Shown piece by piece: positions 23,591 through 33,835 of a stretch of DNA of 64,000 nucleotides (within the stretch, counting starts at the first letter, position 1; the number at the start of each line of letters is the position of its first letter). The position numbers and the translations under genes are program-made. The notes below the pieces were generated by a model. The model was not told where the DNA came from. It made no database searches and saw nothing but the letters and a program-made list of their open reading frames with translations. The stretch spans positions 372,001 to 436,000 of the forward strand of contig NC_089188.1 in NCBI RefSeq assembly GCF_947507565.1, in the 5' to 3' direction. Origin of the DNA: Oscarella lobularis. Taxonomy: Eukaryota; Porifera; Homoscleromorpha; Homosclerophorida; Oscarellidae.

Positions 23591-24847
23591 GAGAAAATCT
23601 AATTTTTGCGTATTTGTCACTACGACGGTCCTACAAAATAAGTAGCATTTTCCTGGTCGATTAAAAAAGCAAAACGGTGCAGTACCTATGAGCAGTCCAA
23701 TTTTTTGTAGAACCGGCTAAGTAAATAACTCGGTATTTATTACATGGTCGCATCCCTCTAAAAGGCAACGGTGGGACACCGAGAAGCGCGGGAGAGGGAC
23801 ATAAATAAATCGGCGAGAAAACGCGCCCAGAGGTGATGACGCAAAGAATGACGTCATCGCCACCCTAGACTAAAACAGAGACGAAACGAAACGCCACGGT
23901 CGCGCAACGCTTTCGAAAGCATACTTCGAAGCGTTTCGAAGCTAATAGCAGAACGACTTTGCGCGTTCGACGTCGCGAATAGTCTTAGCTCTTCGCACAG
24001 CACGTGACGGTGACGTCGAGCGACGTCGTGCGCGGGATCCCGGGGACCCCGACGAAGGCGCTTCTATAGAAATGTCACGATTTTCGTCGCACGGCGGCGG
24101 AAGCGGTTGGCGCACGGCCGCCGCGCGCGCGAACGAAGAAATTTGAAGCGAAGCTTAGAGTTACTCGCGCCGTATTTAACGCGCGGTAGGCCGTGACGTC
24201 TTTTTCATTTTAGTAGTGTAGATGAACGCTGTTGCAGCAGGGGGGAATATCGTTGCGCATGCTCGCGGTTAGGTGAGGTAACAATACGTATTAGCCAATA
24301 AGAACGCAAAGATCCCTTCTTCGAAACATTTTTGTCTGGGCCAAGGTGTAGAGGCTTTAGGAACATACCAATATCACCTAATCATGCGGAACAAAGCTAA
24401 AGCTTTCATTTGAGGACCCACGAATTTTTATACATGCTCAGCGTTAGCAGATAATCGGCCGGTAAGACAAAAACCCGACCGCAGCTAGAGCAGACGGTCC
24501 TCTATCTTCGCGAATAATAGCTGAAATTTCACGTAGGTTTAGGATGATGTTTACTATGGCCCGCCCAACTGGTTTGGCGCATCAATTCAGTAAAACAGGC
24601 CCAAAATGTCATTTTAGCACGTTCGCGTTCTCCGCGGCTGACGCCGACAGTTCGCCGTCTTTAACCGCGAGACTCACACGGCATGTTCAGAATCAACGTG
24701 CACTACCGTGGACGGACAGCGGAGGAACTCACATGTGCAGAGCCGCGTACAGTCAGACGTTACCGGCTTGAAGTATCATAATCAGTTTCCTTTGCCTGTG
24801 CCCAAGTCAGGCAATGTGAGTTCCTCCGCCGTCCCTCCACGGTATAT
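23591..24847. promoter_or_regulatory. CpG-rich island without recognised gene
   Basis: From about 23760 to 24240 the sequence is very CG-rich (GACGTC, GCGCGC, CGTGACGTC words) with a TATTTAACGCGC element at about 24173. It looks like a promoter. The frames downstream, such as 24544-24771 (+), show no domain, so the gene served is unknown. Confidence 0.3.
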
Positions 24848-25060
24848 ACCCGTACGGAAAATTTCGTGAGTTCTCATGAGATTCTCACGAGATTTTCACG
24901 TGTTCTCATGAAAATCTGTCACGTGAAAAATGGAACACTCCTGAGAACTTCATGAGAATTTCATGAGAATTTCATGAGTCCTTCTCATGAGCTTGGCTTC
25001 TCATGAGATATCAATTTAATTTATCTCATGAGGCTACACGACACTTGTCACTCATGAATT
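24848..25060. repeat. TCATGAG-rich palindromic repeat, copy 2
   Basis: Opens with CCGTACGGAAAAT like the copy at 20583. It contains repeated TCATGAG, TCATGAGAATT and CTCATGAGAT words. The two copies differ in arrangement, so they share a start and a word family rather than a full alignment. Confidence 0.65.
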
Positions 25061-25074
25061 ATTTTACTGCAATC

Positions 25075-25530
25075 ATACCTCCATTTTTCCCTTTCTGTCT
25101 TCCTCCCGTTAAGGTTCCACCTTTAGCAAGTAGTGTCCTGCTCCCTCCGTCTCCCTTGCTTCATAAAACTAAAAAGCCCAAAGGAATGTAAATAGTTAGA
25201 AACTTAATGAAAGTACGTATCTGATAAATTTTGCTTCCCATGAAATGAACTTTGTAGTTCATGCTTTATAGTTCGTCCTCCAATGATTCACTTTTTCCTG
25301 CTGTTCTGTTCTTGTCTTCCTCCCGTCAACGTTGAGCCCTTAGCCATGCAATACAGAATTACAGTTGCCTGCATCTTCCGTCTCCTTTGCTTCAATTAAA
25401 ACTAAAAGCCCCAAAAGAATACAAAACGCTAAAAATTCGAAATACTTATCTGATAAAATTCTTTCCCATGAAGAAACTTTAAACTGAAGTTTTCCACCAA
25501 TGATTTTATTCTTAATTCCTTCCCCCACTA
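25075..25530. repeat. Two diverged ~190-bp units
   Basis: Units near 25075-25260 and 25285-25500 share CTTCCTCCCGT, CCGTCTCC.TTGCTTCA, AAACTAAAA.CCC, TATCTGATAAA and CCCATGAA. On minus the second unit encodes a short hydrophobic string followed by EAKETEDAGNC, resembling a signal peptide, but the first unit has a stop at that place. No gene is claimed. Confidence 0.6.
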
Positions 25531-25837
25531 CAAAAAAGAAAGCACATTATGTCAACGCACGTTACGTGAACGTATATGAAGGTGTCGCAGAGGTTTATGT
25601 ACGAAAAACGCCAAAATACCTCATGAATAGAAGTCCGTATCCAGTTTCGAACACATTAAAATATAAATAGATGTTTATACCCTATAAAAACCGGCATCAA
25701 AACGGTTAAAAGCGGAAATGTTGCGGAAATGTTGCGGAAATGTTGCCTAATAACTCCCTAATCTTCGTGTAAAATTGAAGCTCACTAAATATTATTTTAT
25801 TAGTTAGGCAGCTTGGTAGTAGGAAGTAGCTAAAAGA

Positions 25838-25925
25838 ACCACCACCACCACCACCACCACCACCACCACCACCACCACCACCACCACCACCACCACCACC
25901 ACCACCACCACCACCACCATCATAA
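25838..25925. repeat. (CAC)n microsatellite
   Basis: About 27 ACC/CAC triplets in an uninterrupted run, followed by CATCAT. Confidence 0.95.
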
Positions 25926-26951
25926 CTCTCATCCTATGTTAGTTCCATCAACTAAAGAAGGTCCTACTTGTGCGCGTGCAGTGTTTGTCCCCATATTCAA
26001 GGGAAAGAAGTGTCGAACACGTGCACGCGTGCATGCATGGTTGTGACGAATGTGACGTAAACTTTTCGAGCGAGTTCTCTATAGCTACCAACGAGGAGCT
26101 GTAAGTAGGGATTGAGAACGCACCGAAGAGCACTCGCGTGCCACGTTCTTGATATATTGTTACCCCTATATGTGTGACACAGCGGCCGCAGCGAGTAAAA
26201 GTATCGTGGCCCGGGTGATACAGAACCCCCAAAGGCCTCACTTGTTCTCATCATTTGAACGTCGACTGACGCAAAGATCAACGTCAGTTAATAGTCTTTG
26301 GCCCAGGCCTACACTAGCTCTGTGGTAGGCCTGCATATACGTCATGCACCCGTACTTTATACCGCTGCTTGTTATGTCTGCGTATTTTGACTGAGATCAT
26401 ATAAGCAGTGGCGCTGAAGTGATGAAGTTACTCTAAGGTTTCTAGTCGTTTAAGGGTATATCACCTTTGATGAAATTCTTGCCTAGAAAACGCATAGCGA
26501 AAGGTCCGCCAACGCTAGACGTCATTTAAGTAATTGTTTCGCTAATTAATTGAAAATGAGAGGTCAGATTACTCACTGTTGTAACTTCAGGTGGATAGGA
26601 AGAGGATAATTAGAGGGGTTACCATCCAAGAAACTAGTTTTACTAATAAATGACCGCTTCAAGAAAGAAACTGAAACACTCTAGCATATAGCCTTTCCGT
26701 CCTACTTTAATCGCTGCAAACAAAACGACGTTATAATCACACTGCCCACGGACCTAAACTACTACCACGTGATGATGCCAGAGCCGTCTCTATATACGGC
26801 TCTGGATGATGCTAACGGATGACGTCACACGCTCGACCTCCCACAATTAACCCTTCAATACATATTTATAGAGTACAGTTACTTCTGATTTACATAAGAT
26901 CAGAAAATGAGATAGAAATGCGTCCAAAGAAAACAGCAAACTACGATAGTG
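25926..26951. other. Intergenic; short piece of duplication block B and a small hairpin
   Basis: At 25970-26065 the words GCGCGTGCAGTGTTTGTCCC, GAACACGTGCACGCGTGCATG and TGTGACG match the duplication block seen at 32.5, 44.6 and 54.5 kb. At 26780-26806 the hairpin AGAGCCGT-CTCTATAT-ACGGCTCT occurs. No gene recognised. Confidence 0.5.
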
Positions 26952-28097
26952 TCAAACGCCCTGTCTTATTGATTCTCGAGACAAATTCTTCCGAAGAGCT
27001 TTTTGACTTTTTCTAAAACCTTTTACTTCGGGAGACATGTCTCTAAGATACCTCTCAAGCTTTTTCTTGTACAACTGAACCTCTTCGTGAAACCCGAACT
27101 CGCCTTGAATGCGTCTCCAAAACGTTGAATTGAAATGACGATAGATTTTCATGTCGGCGTGGCTCAGTTTCGCTAACGTCTCCTTTTGCTTTTCGTTTAA
27201 CGATTCACTGGTATGGTGCGCCGTATATTTATCAGTAGCCGACCTCGTAGCGCTTGACAACAAATCAGGATGAGAGTTCTGCGGAAGTGCAATGAAATCG
27301 TCCAGTTCCCATCGCAACGTACGTTTCAATAGCACAATGGACTCGGGCATGTACTCCATTATAAGTACAAGGGAAAACGACTCTTCCAGTTCGGATATTT
27401 TTTTCTCGACGTCGTCTTGCTTGTAAGGGGGGTCGACCCCCAAATCGAACGCCATACCATTAAATCCAGCCCACTTAACAAACCGACTGATGTTGTATTC
27501 GTACTTGTGAATATTAGACAAAACCTCACCGGCGGATGGTTTTCCTCGTAACTGTCTGTAGCGACGATGAAAGTGAAACACTGATACATATCGAGTGATT
27601 GGATCGCGAAGAATTGTGAAATAGATTGGCATATTTAGGAGTTTGTCCATAACGCTCTTGTTGAATCGGCAGTGGTCATAGAGAGCGTCGTATTCGCCAA
27701 CTTTGTGTGTCTGAAGATACATGCGACTGCTATTCAACACCAAGTGTTTCGGATGACCAAGGTGAACATTGTCTCTCGGTTCGACTCTTCGCAACTGATG
27801 TCTAATGGCGTAGATCTTTAGTACGTACCACAGCGACGTACTTCCGGTTTTGTGAGTCTTTATGTAAGCAAACTTTCGAACGGGTTCAAGCAGTTTGACA
27901 TGATGCGACGATCGGAGAGAATGATGAAAGAATAGACGACCACGTGTTGTCTGTTCTCTTATGGAATGCAGAGAGGGAGAAGCTAACGACTTAGGTGAGT
28001 TAGAATGCCAATTGAAGTAGTTCACACCGAAGAAGAGAAAGAGAAGTAGCCCCGTAACCAACGTAGCTAACGAAAACGGTCGAAACTTTAGTGTCAT
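26952..28097 (-). CDS. Galactose-3-O-sulfotransferase family enzyme
   Basis: An intact 381-residue single-exon frame. Enzymes of this family (galactosylceramide sulfotransferase / Gal3ST) sit in the Golgi as type II membrane proteins and move sulfate from PAPS to the 3-OH of galactose on glycolipids or glycoproteins. A membrane anchor spans residues 8-28. The 5'-phosphosulfate-binding loop is IKTHKTGSTSLW at about 79-90, and the 3'-phosphate-binding motif is ILRDPITRYVSVFHFH at about 162-177. A late family-like segment IYRHFNSTFW follows at about 313-322. Length fits the family, no stops or shifts are seen, and codons are ordinary, so this looks functional. Which sugar acceptor is used cannot be told from sequence. 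A TATA-like CTATATAATA lies at 28257-28266, about 160 bp upstream on the same strand. Confidence 0.9.
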   Translation of the reverse strand: MTLKFRPFSLATLVTGLLLFLFFGVNYFNWHSNSPKSLASPSLHSIREQTTRGRLFFHHSLRSSHHVKLLEPVRKFAYIKTHKTGSTSLWYVLKIYAIRHQLRRVEPRDNVHLGHPKHLVLNSSRMYLQTHKVGEYDALYDHCRFNKSVMDKLLNMPIYFTILRDPITRYVSVFHFHRRYRQLRGKPSAGEVLSNIHKYEYNISRFVKWAGFNGMAFDLGVDPPYKQDDVEKKISELEESFSLVLIMEYMPESIVLLKRTLRWELDDFIALPQNSHPDLLSSATRSATDKYTAHHTSESLNEKQKETLAKLSHADMKIYRHFNSTFWRRIQGEFGFHEEVQLYKKKLERYLRDMSPEVKGFRKSQKALRKNLSRESIRQGV

Positions 28098-28594
28098 AGC
28101 GCTATCATAGCTGTCGCGGCTTAGTGAGTAGCCCTAGCCTCGCCCAGACTGCAGCGAAATGAGGAGATGGATAACAATGAAGTTCCGAAACTCACGTGAC
28201 GTTCATGAAGGAGCGCTAGGAGAGTTACACGCAACGGAAGTGATGGCATCGCCGACTATTATATAGAAGATTGCTACGAGAAGAAATGCTGCGATGTCTT
28301 GGACAACGGAAACTGAACGAATATGCACTGAGAGTAACACCGTCCGTCATTCGAGTGGCACTTCGTTAAATTCAATTAATCTTCATTTATCTTGTATACG
28401 TACGTCATTAATATAACTGTCATAATTTTTTGTTTTTTGCCTAGTCAAAAAGTGAAGCTGTTTTCCTAGAGTAGTATTGGGCTGAAGCAATTTTCATCAA
28501 TTAGGAATCCCATGGTAAATTATTGATTACTTTACCTAGCGACTATTCAGTCATTTGAGTTAGAGTTAAATAAAAGTATATATTCGATTGCATT
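28098..28594. promoter_or_regulatory. Upstream region of the sulfotransferase
   Basis: Holds a CACGTGACGT element (about 28193-28202) and CTATATAATA on the minus strand (28257-28266), followed by AT-rich sequence. No other gene is visible. Confidence 0.35.
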
Positions 28595-29340
28595 TAGGCC
28601 ACAGAGTATTATTGAAAGATCTATGTACGGTGTTTCCTCGTCCAATAGACAGTGGATAGCGCCTTTTCAGCCCATGTAGTGAGGATGTAAAGAATGCGTC
28701 ATTATTTCACAACATAAGAGCAGGACCCTCGAGCCTTCAAAAGACATTGAGTCTAGCCAATTTTTTTTCTGGCCTACATTAGTATTGGCACCAGCTGCAT
28801 AAATACAAAAAAAATTTTTCCGGCGCAGTTCACGACATCGTCCTGGAGAAGAAAAAGGTCTACTGCCGCAAATAGAGACGAAATTCTACGAAGAAACAGA
28901 AATGATGCGGAATATATTAAAAAATAACTTACTGCTGCTCGTCGAGCTGCTTTTTGTCATTTAATGTCATGGAAAGCCTTTTCTGAGAAGAAATTTAGTG
29001 TCAAGGCTTTGCTGACATCGTTTCTTACGCTTTGTCGCCCCATTTGACGCCATTGCCTTATGCAAACACGTCGAAAGGCTATATAGCGATGAGAGAGTCA
29101 CGCGAATGTTGAGCGTTCGGAAGCTTGAAGCCATCTGACCAGCCAATAACCGGGAAAAGTCGAATACATTCTGTCGCCCTCCATCTTGAATCTTAGCGTG
29201 CTCGTCTCCATTCTCTTCACTCGACTGTTCGATTTTTATGCATTCTGGACGATCGTTTATGTCTTCGCGACTAAAGGTAGATTGAAAGGAGCTGAAATCG
29301 TCGTCAAGCGCCTCGTACAGTGCGTCGATCCACGTGTGGG
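28595..29340 (-). repeat. Duplication block C, most decayed copy
   Basis: Reads as a diverged copy of 30.5-31.7 kb (same orientation) and of 45.0-45.65 kb (inverted). On the minus strand the secreted-protein frame is still visible as TLNIRVTLSSLYSLSTCLHK, but it is frameshifted and ends early. A run of about 20 G (29338-29360) closes it. Confidence 0.7.
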
Positions 29341-30019
29341 GGGGGGGGGGGGGGGGGGGTTCCTGAATCCGAACACGGTAGAGGGGTCGAGCGAGCTGAT
29401 GTAATATTGCTCCTACCTACAAGCAGCTCCTGGCTTACTTTTTGCTTCAAGTTGAAGGGTAGTTAGTGCCCTTTTTTTAGCCACAGTCCGGGGTCTGAGC
29501 GATGACGTTTTCGGGTCTTCTTACGCAAAAGTTTCCCGGACAAATCGATATTTTTGGGGGACTCCTGAATCCGAACAGGCGATATCTCCGCCAAAAATTG
29601 TCGTACCGAGGTCAGCTATATATCAATCGAAAGCTTAGAAATTGCGCTTTCACGCAGCAGTAAAACAAATTTTTTTCTGCGAGGCTAGAGCAAAGTTACT
29701 CGCTTTTTAAAATCCTTAGGGTTATACTCTTTCTGGTGATCAGATATGACCATGAAGCAAAGAACTTCAAGAAGAGGCCTCATTTAATGAATTTATACAA
29801 GTTTTGCATAGTTTTGAGCTTGATAGGTGTACATGCTTTGAAGTGAGGCTGAAACACTTTGACCTGAGCAACATATATGCCTTTATGCGGACAGCAGTCA
29901 GACACATCCCACATGCCAGGACAAACCTTTAGAAGGTGCACCCAACCTAAGACGGTTGTATAGTAACTAGTAAGCTACATCTCGTATGAATTAAAAAGCT
30001 TTGACTGACGTTCAGCTGA
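29341..30019. other. Unrecognised insert between duplicated blocks
   Basis: CCTGAATCCGAACA occurs twice (about 29363 and 29564). The rest is unrecognised and interrupts the similarity between the neighbouring copies. Confidence 0.35.
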
Positions 30020-30354
30020 GTTACAAGTTACAGGAGTTACAAGTCCGACTTACTCGGCGACAAAATCCATACCTATTCCCTTTTTCTGAAGTTATCGCAT
30101 CGCTTCTCAGTATGCTACATTTGCAGGTGCACTCTTACTATCTCTTTGTTAAGAGCCAATTGCAAGTCCTAAAAAATAGTACATTGCTGGTGATTGTGAG
30201 AGCTTAGTGTCTTATACGTGCTATTTTAGCTCTTGAAAGCTGCCTGGCTATTCCAGTCCCATCGTCACCTTACGCTGTTCAACGATGACACGTTTGCCAA
30301 GGACGACTACATAATTTTTCATAACGCGTTCTCCTGTTCCTGCATGTAAAACGG

Positions 30355-30474
30355 CTAGAAAGAAAACTCGATATAGTCTAAGCCGGTTTCAATAAAGCCT
30401 GAAGTACTAGCTCCATCTACTGGAACAAAATGCAACCAAACACAGACGAACACAGTAAAGCATACCGACTTCAT
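30355..30474 (-). CDS. Short secreted-peptide frame (duplicated at 45.68 kb)
   Basis: An ATG at 30474 opens a 39-codon frame starting MKSVCFTVFVCVWLHFVPVD, which looks like a signal peptide, and continuing GASTSGFIETG. The copy at 45680 (+) has the same signal sequence but TGA instead of TTA after FIETG. It could be a first exon or a complete small secreted peptide. No family is recognised. Preservation of the signal sequence in both copies is the main support. Confidence 0.4.
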   Translation of the reverse strand: MKSVCFTVFVCVWLHFVPVDGASTSGFIETGLDYIEFSF

Positions 30475-30807
30475 CTGAATAAGAGATTTGAGGATGACGA
30501 GTTGGAGGCCCAATGTAATCTTGAGTATGTAAAGAACGCTCGTCATTATTACACAACTTTTATAGAGCAGGACCTTCGAGCCTTCAAAAGAAATTGAGAT
30601 CTAGCAAAATTATTAAACAATTTTTTCTGAACTATACATTGGTAAAAATCATTGAAAAAATTTTCCGCCCCCGTTCACGACATCGATGTCCTAGCTGGAA
30701 AAGAAAATGATCCATTCTGACGCAGATAGTGTCGAAATTTTACCCAGAAACAGAAGTGATGCTGAATGCACTACAGCATCGCTTACTGCTGCACGTCCAG
30801 CTGCTCC

Positions 30808-31012
30808 CTACCTTAGGAAAACTGTTCTGAAAAAGAAATTTAGTGTCAAGGCTTTCCTGACCTTCGTTACATTTAGTCGACCCATTCGACGCCATTGCTC
30901 ATGCAAACACGTCGAAAAGACATCTAGCGATAATAGAGTCACACGAATGGCGCGCGCTTGGAAGCTAGTAACTATCTGACCTGCCAACAAAAGGGAAGAG
31001 ACGAGTAAATTG
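30808..31012 (-). pseudogene. Secreted-protein frame split by a transposon
   Basis: The minus strand reads LAGQIVTSFQARAIRVTLLS, LDVFSTCLH and KALTLNFFFRT, matching the frame at 45112-45414. Its signal-peptide start is missing because the 0.5-kb element at 31013-31510 is inserted between the start codon region and LAGQ. In the 45-kb copy the same place is uninterrupted. Confidence 0.6.
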
Positions 31013-31510
31013 GCAGTGGCTATTGTTACGACAGTCGTAACTGGACCTCTGAGGCTATTGTTACGACAGTCTTGCGCACTATAGAGTAGAGGGCTTATAA
31101 AGCGTTTTTTTCATGTACCTAACCCAACCCTAACCCTAAACCTTACTGGTATCGATGGCGGCCCCGCTCCGGGCTTAATTAACCGCCCCAATGAGCATAG
31201 GTCGCAGAGGGGGGCTTCAACCCCCTGGAACCACCATGCTACGGGCGGTTAAGCCACAGTCGCGGGTGATCGAATATCGCCGGTTAGGTACAGAGAAAAA
31301 AGAAAAAAAAGAAAAAAAAAGAGCACGCTTCGGGATTCGAACCCCAAACCCGTCACGTGCCCCGTGGATTCTGCATCCGGTCCCCCTCCCAGCGCCCCCC
31401 CGCGGCATTCCTGGAAACAAAGCGTTATCGCAGGACTTTATAATGCTAGACTGCAGCTATAGTGCGCTAGACTGGCGCTCAGAGACTGTCGTAACAATAG
31501 CCACTGCGAA
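31013..31510 (-). mobile_element. Non-autonomous TIR element carrying tRNA-like modules
   Basis: Inverted repeats AGTGGCTATTGTTACGACAG (31015) and complement (ending 31505) bound a 0.5-kb insert. GTAAATT flanks both sides, and the paralogous site at 45.15 kb lacks the insert, which fixes the boundaries. Inside, on minus, are tRNA-like Pol III boxes: GGGGTTCGAATCC (B-box-like, about 31331-31345) followed by a T run, and GGCTTAACCGCCCG plus GGGGTTGAAGCCCC (about 31211-31257). A short telomere-like CCCTAACC stretch lies at 31119-31142. The 7-8-bp duplication would fit hAT-like elements, but no transposase is present. Confidence 0.75.
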
Positions 31511-31973
31511 GTAAATTCCGTCGACCTCCATCTTGAACCTTAGCGCGCTAGTCTCGATTCTCTTCTCTCGACTCTTCGATTTCTATGCATTCTGGACAAT
31601 CGATTACGTATTCGCTACCAAGGAATATTCGAAATGACCTGAAATCGTCGTACAAGTGCCTCGGACAGTCGTTCACGCATTCGAAGCGATTCCTGCAGCG
31701 AAATGCAGGTGAGAGAACGTGTTCCTCTCCATTCCCACGAGCAAATACAACGTAATCGTGCTCTTTCTATCGACTGTGCTCCCCAGAACTAAAATAGCAC
31801 GAAGCTACGGCTCAATTAGCCTCGTCTCAGACCCTTTCTCGCTTTCCCGGATGTCCCTCACAAGCGAGAAAGGGTCTGGGATGGTACCGCCCTAAATTGC
31901 CCCGCCCATCTGGTCACGCGCAGCTTTGTACGGGCAATGCTGTGTGCGTAAAATATACGCAGAGGCGCCACAT

Positions 31974-32204
31974 TCAACCTTCACTGCCTGGGTCTTCAGA
32001 AGAATAGATGGTCGCAGTTTTCCGTTGAAGGCAATGGATGTCGACGACGAAACGTGCTTTCGACTGAATCGAAGCCGTCTCAACATTCGATCGAAGCCTG
32101 CAGTATTAAATCGCAGCTGTCTCTTGAAAAGTGAGAGAGGCTTACCAGGATTCCGCTTCATTTCGCGATCTTTCGTAGAGAGTCCTCTTCTTTGCAGCGT
32201 CCAT
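31974..32204 (-). CDS. Spliced 60-codon gene inside the Mutator-like element
   Basis: Exon 1 is 32204-32146 (MDAAKKRTLYERSRNEAES), exon 2 is 32097-31974, and the intron of 48 nt has a GTAAGC donor and a CTGCAG acceptor. Joining gives 60 codons and a stop, with the junction codon in phase. The end reads QRKTATIYSSEDPGSEG. A TATA box lies 65-75 bp upstream of the ATG. No known domain. It could be a host exon pair captured by the element or a chance frame, but the promoter, ATG, splice sites and in-phase stop all agree. Confidence 0.4.
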
Positions 32205-32268
32205 TGCGCAGATCTACGCGAGTAGGAGTGTCTAAAGTCTACGTCACGCTACGTCACCAGTAAGGCTA

Positions 32269-32278
32269 TTTATAGTAG
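32269..32278 (-). promoter_or_regulatory. TATA box of the element-borne gene
   Basis: Minus strand reads CTATAAATAG, about 65 bp upstream of the ATG at 32204 and inside the transposon boundaries. Confidence 0.5.
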
Positions 32279-33297
32279 TTTTGTCCGTAGGGACAGTTAA
32301 TTAGGGCGGTACCATCCCAGACCCTTTCTCGCTTGTGAGGGACATCCGGGAAAGCGAGAAAGGGTCTGAGACGAGGCTACGGCTCAATATATCGCGAATC
32401 CTCTAGAATCGATCGAGTTCGCCGCGTTCTTTTCGAAAAGCCAACTCGATCGAAGGCGTTTGAACGTTTTTGGTCGCGCTTCGTCGCGTTTTCGTCGCGT
32501 TTCGTCAACGTGAACGAAAACGCGTAGATGTCATATCCGGCTATACCATGCACGCGTGTACGTGTTCGTCTCTTGTTTCCCTTTTCTTTTGGGACAAACG
32601 CTGCACGCGCACGATCACTTCTTTTTTGGTTGCGCGTAGAGGTGCAAAAAGCAACGCTGTCTCTCGTGACAATGTTTGCGGTTAATTACGCACACCCATC
32701 GTCCAATGAGAGAAGAATCTGCGTCATCGTTCGTGCACGAGCTACATAAAGTCGTTCACGACGCTCTCCCTCTTTACGTAACCCCGTCGCTTGAGAACTC
32801 GCTCGTACGCTCTGTGAGTCGTTGGATGACAGGGAGCCAGAGGGGCCATCGATTCGACCGACGCTGGCCGGCTCTCCTCCGCGTCGAGCACATTACTTGC
32901 GGGCCTCTTCGGCGGTGGCGATAGCCGTCTCCCGAGGGGGCATCGAACCTCGGAGGCTCACTTATGCTGGGTTCTGATCCAATTCACGCCGTTGGTGAGG
33001 GTCAGCTGGATTGCGAAGCGTCTGGACCTCCACGTGGTGCGGCCTGGGTCATGCAAACACAGACGCGCTCTTCTTTCGGCTTTTCGGGTAAGTACCTAGT
33101 TGCGATGAATGGATACTGGCTTTGTGTTTTTTAGATACTTGGCTGTGGCAGCGAAGAACTTCATTTTGCTATCCGATCAGCTGTCGGATTATATATGGTG
33201 TCACTTTGTGTCTCTGCTTTTTTCACTCTCTGGCGACACAGGCAATCGCGCGCGTTTTTTTGCAGTAGCTACATAGATTGGCTCGATTTTAGGTGGT

Positions 33298-33589
33298 GTA
33301 GTAAATAATTCATGCACTTAACCGTTTTCCAGCTCCATAGCCGCTTAGATTGACGTAAAACCGGGCCGAACGCTATCAAAGTCCTGTTTGTATGATTCCC
33401 TCTAGTGAGGGGAAGAAGTAATTAACGTGCATGTATGACCAGAAAGAGACAATGGGGTGAGGCTTCCTTTGGGAGTTCAATACAGCAAGGGCCACTCAAT
33501 TTTTGCTCGCAGCGGGAGTTGGGAACATCGCCTGCTCGTATAATTCCACTCATATGGAAACCAACCTTCTGGCTTTTCGTTGCGGATCG
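33298..33589. other. Link without recognised gene
   Basis: Unique sequence between duplication block B and the dispersed ORF element. No feature recognised. Confidence 0.3.
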
Positions 33590-33835
33590 AAGTAAAGAAA
33601 TCGACATACGACGGACGAGAGAGGGGCTGCGAAAGGGAGACTGATAAATTCGTCTCTACAGCGACGGGGAAGACCCGAGGCGCGTCGAAGCCCTGTCAAA
33701 ATGTAGGCCTTCGACGTACCGTCACACAGATTAATGAAGATGCGTCGCGAGCTTTACCCTACGCTTGTCGATACGAAAATCTGTTCGCGGGACCCGTTAG
33801 GGAGCCTCACTTTTTCGAAAAAGCACCAGCACGTG
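33590..33835 (+). repeat. Dispersed ORF-bearing element, copy 3
   Basis: Frame reads STYDGRERGCERETDKFV and ends AGPVREPHFFEKAP. It aligns with the two copies at 14.3-14.9 kb in the same reading frame. Confidence 0.5.

Larger units (their letters stand above)
31820..32395. mobile_element. Mutator-like element with 77-bp inverted repeats
   Basis: Ends are exact inverted copies of about 77 bp beginning GCCTCGTCTCAGACCCTTTC and reaching GGTACCGCCCTAA. Each arm is itself a hairpin (GACCCTTTCTCGCTT against AAGCGAGAAAGGGTC). TACGGCTCAAT is duplicated at both flanks, and the paralogue near 44830 has the single, empty version. Long inverted repeats plus a 9-11-bp duplication are hallmarks of Mutator-like elements. 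The 400-bp interior carries a small spliced frame rather than a transposase. Confidence 0.8.
30020..33297 (-). repeat. Duplication block B/C, inverted copy with two transposon insertions
   Basis: Reverse-complement similarity runs along 46165-43757: for example TTACAGGAGTTACAAGTCCGAC-like sequence at 30030 against 46140, and TCTCCCGAGG at 32920 against 44125. Collinearity is broken at 31013-31510 and at about 31820-32383, both of which are transposon insertions absent from the other copy. The left end is near the AT-rich insert at 30020, the right end near GGCTCGATTTT at 33290. Confidence 0.8.

Noticed and set aside
31119-31142. Telomere or chromosome end
   Set aside because: Only two or three CCCTAA-like units, inside a transposon. 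Interstitial and far too short.
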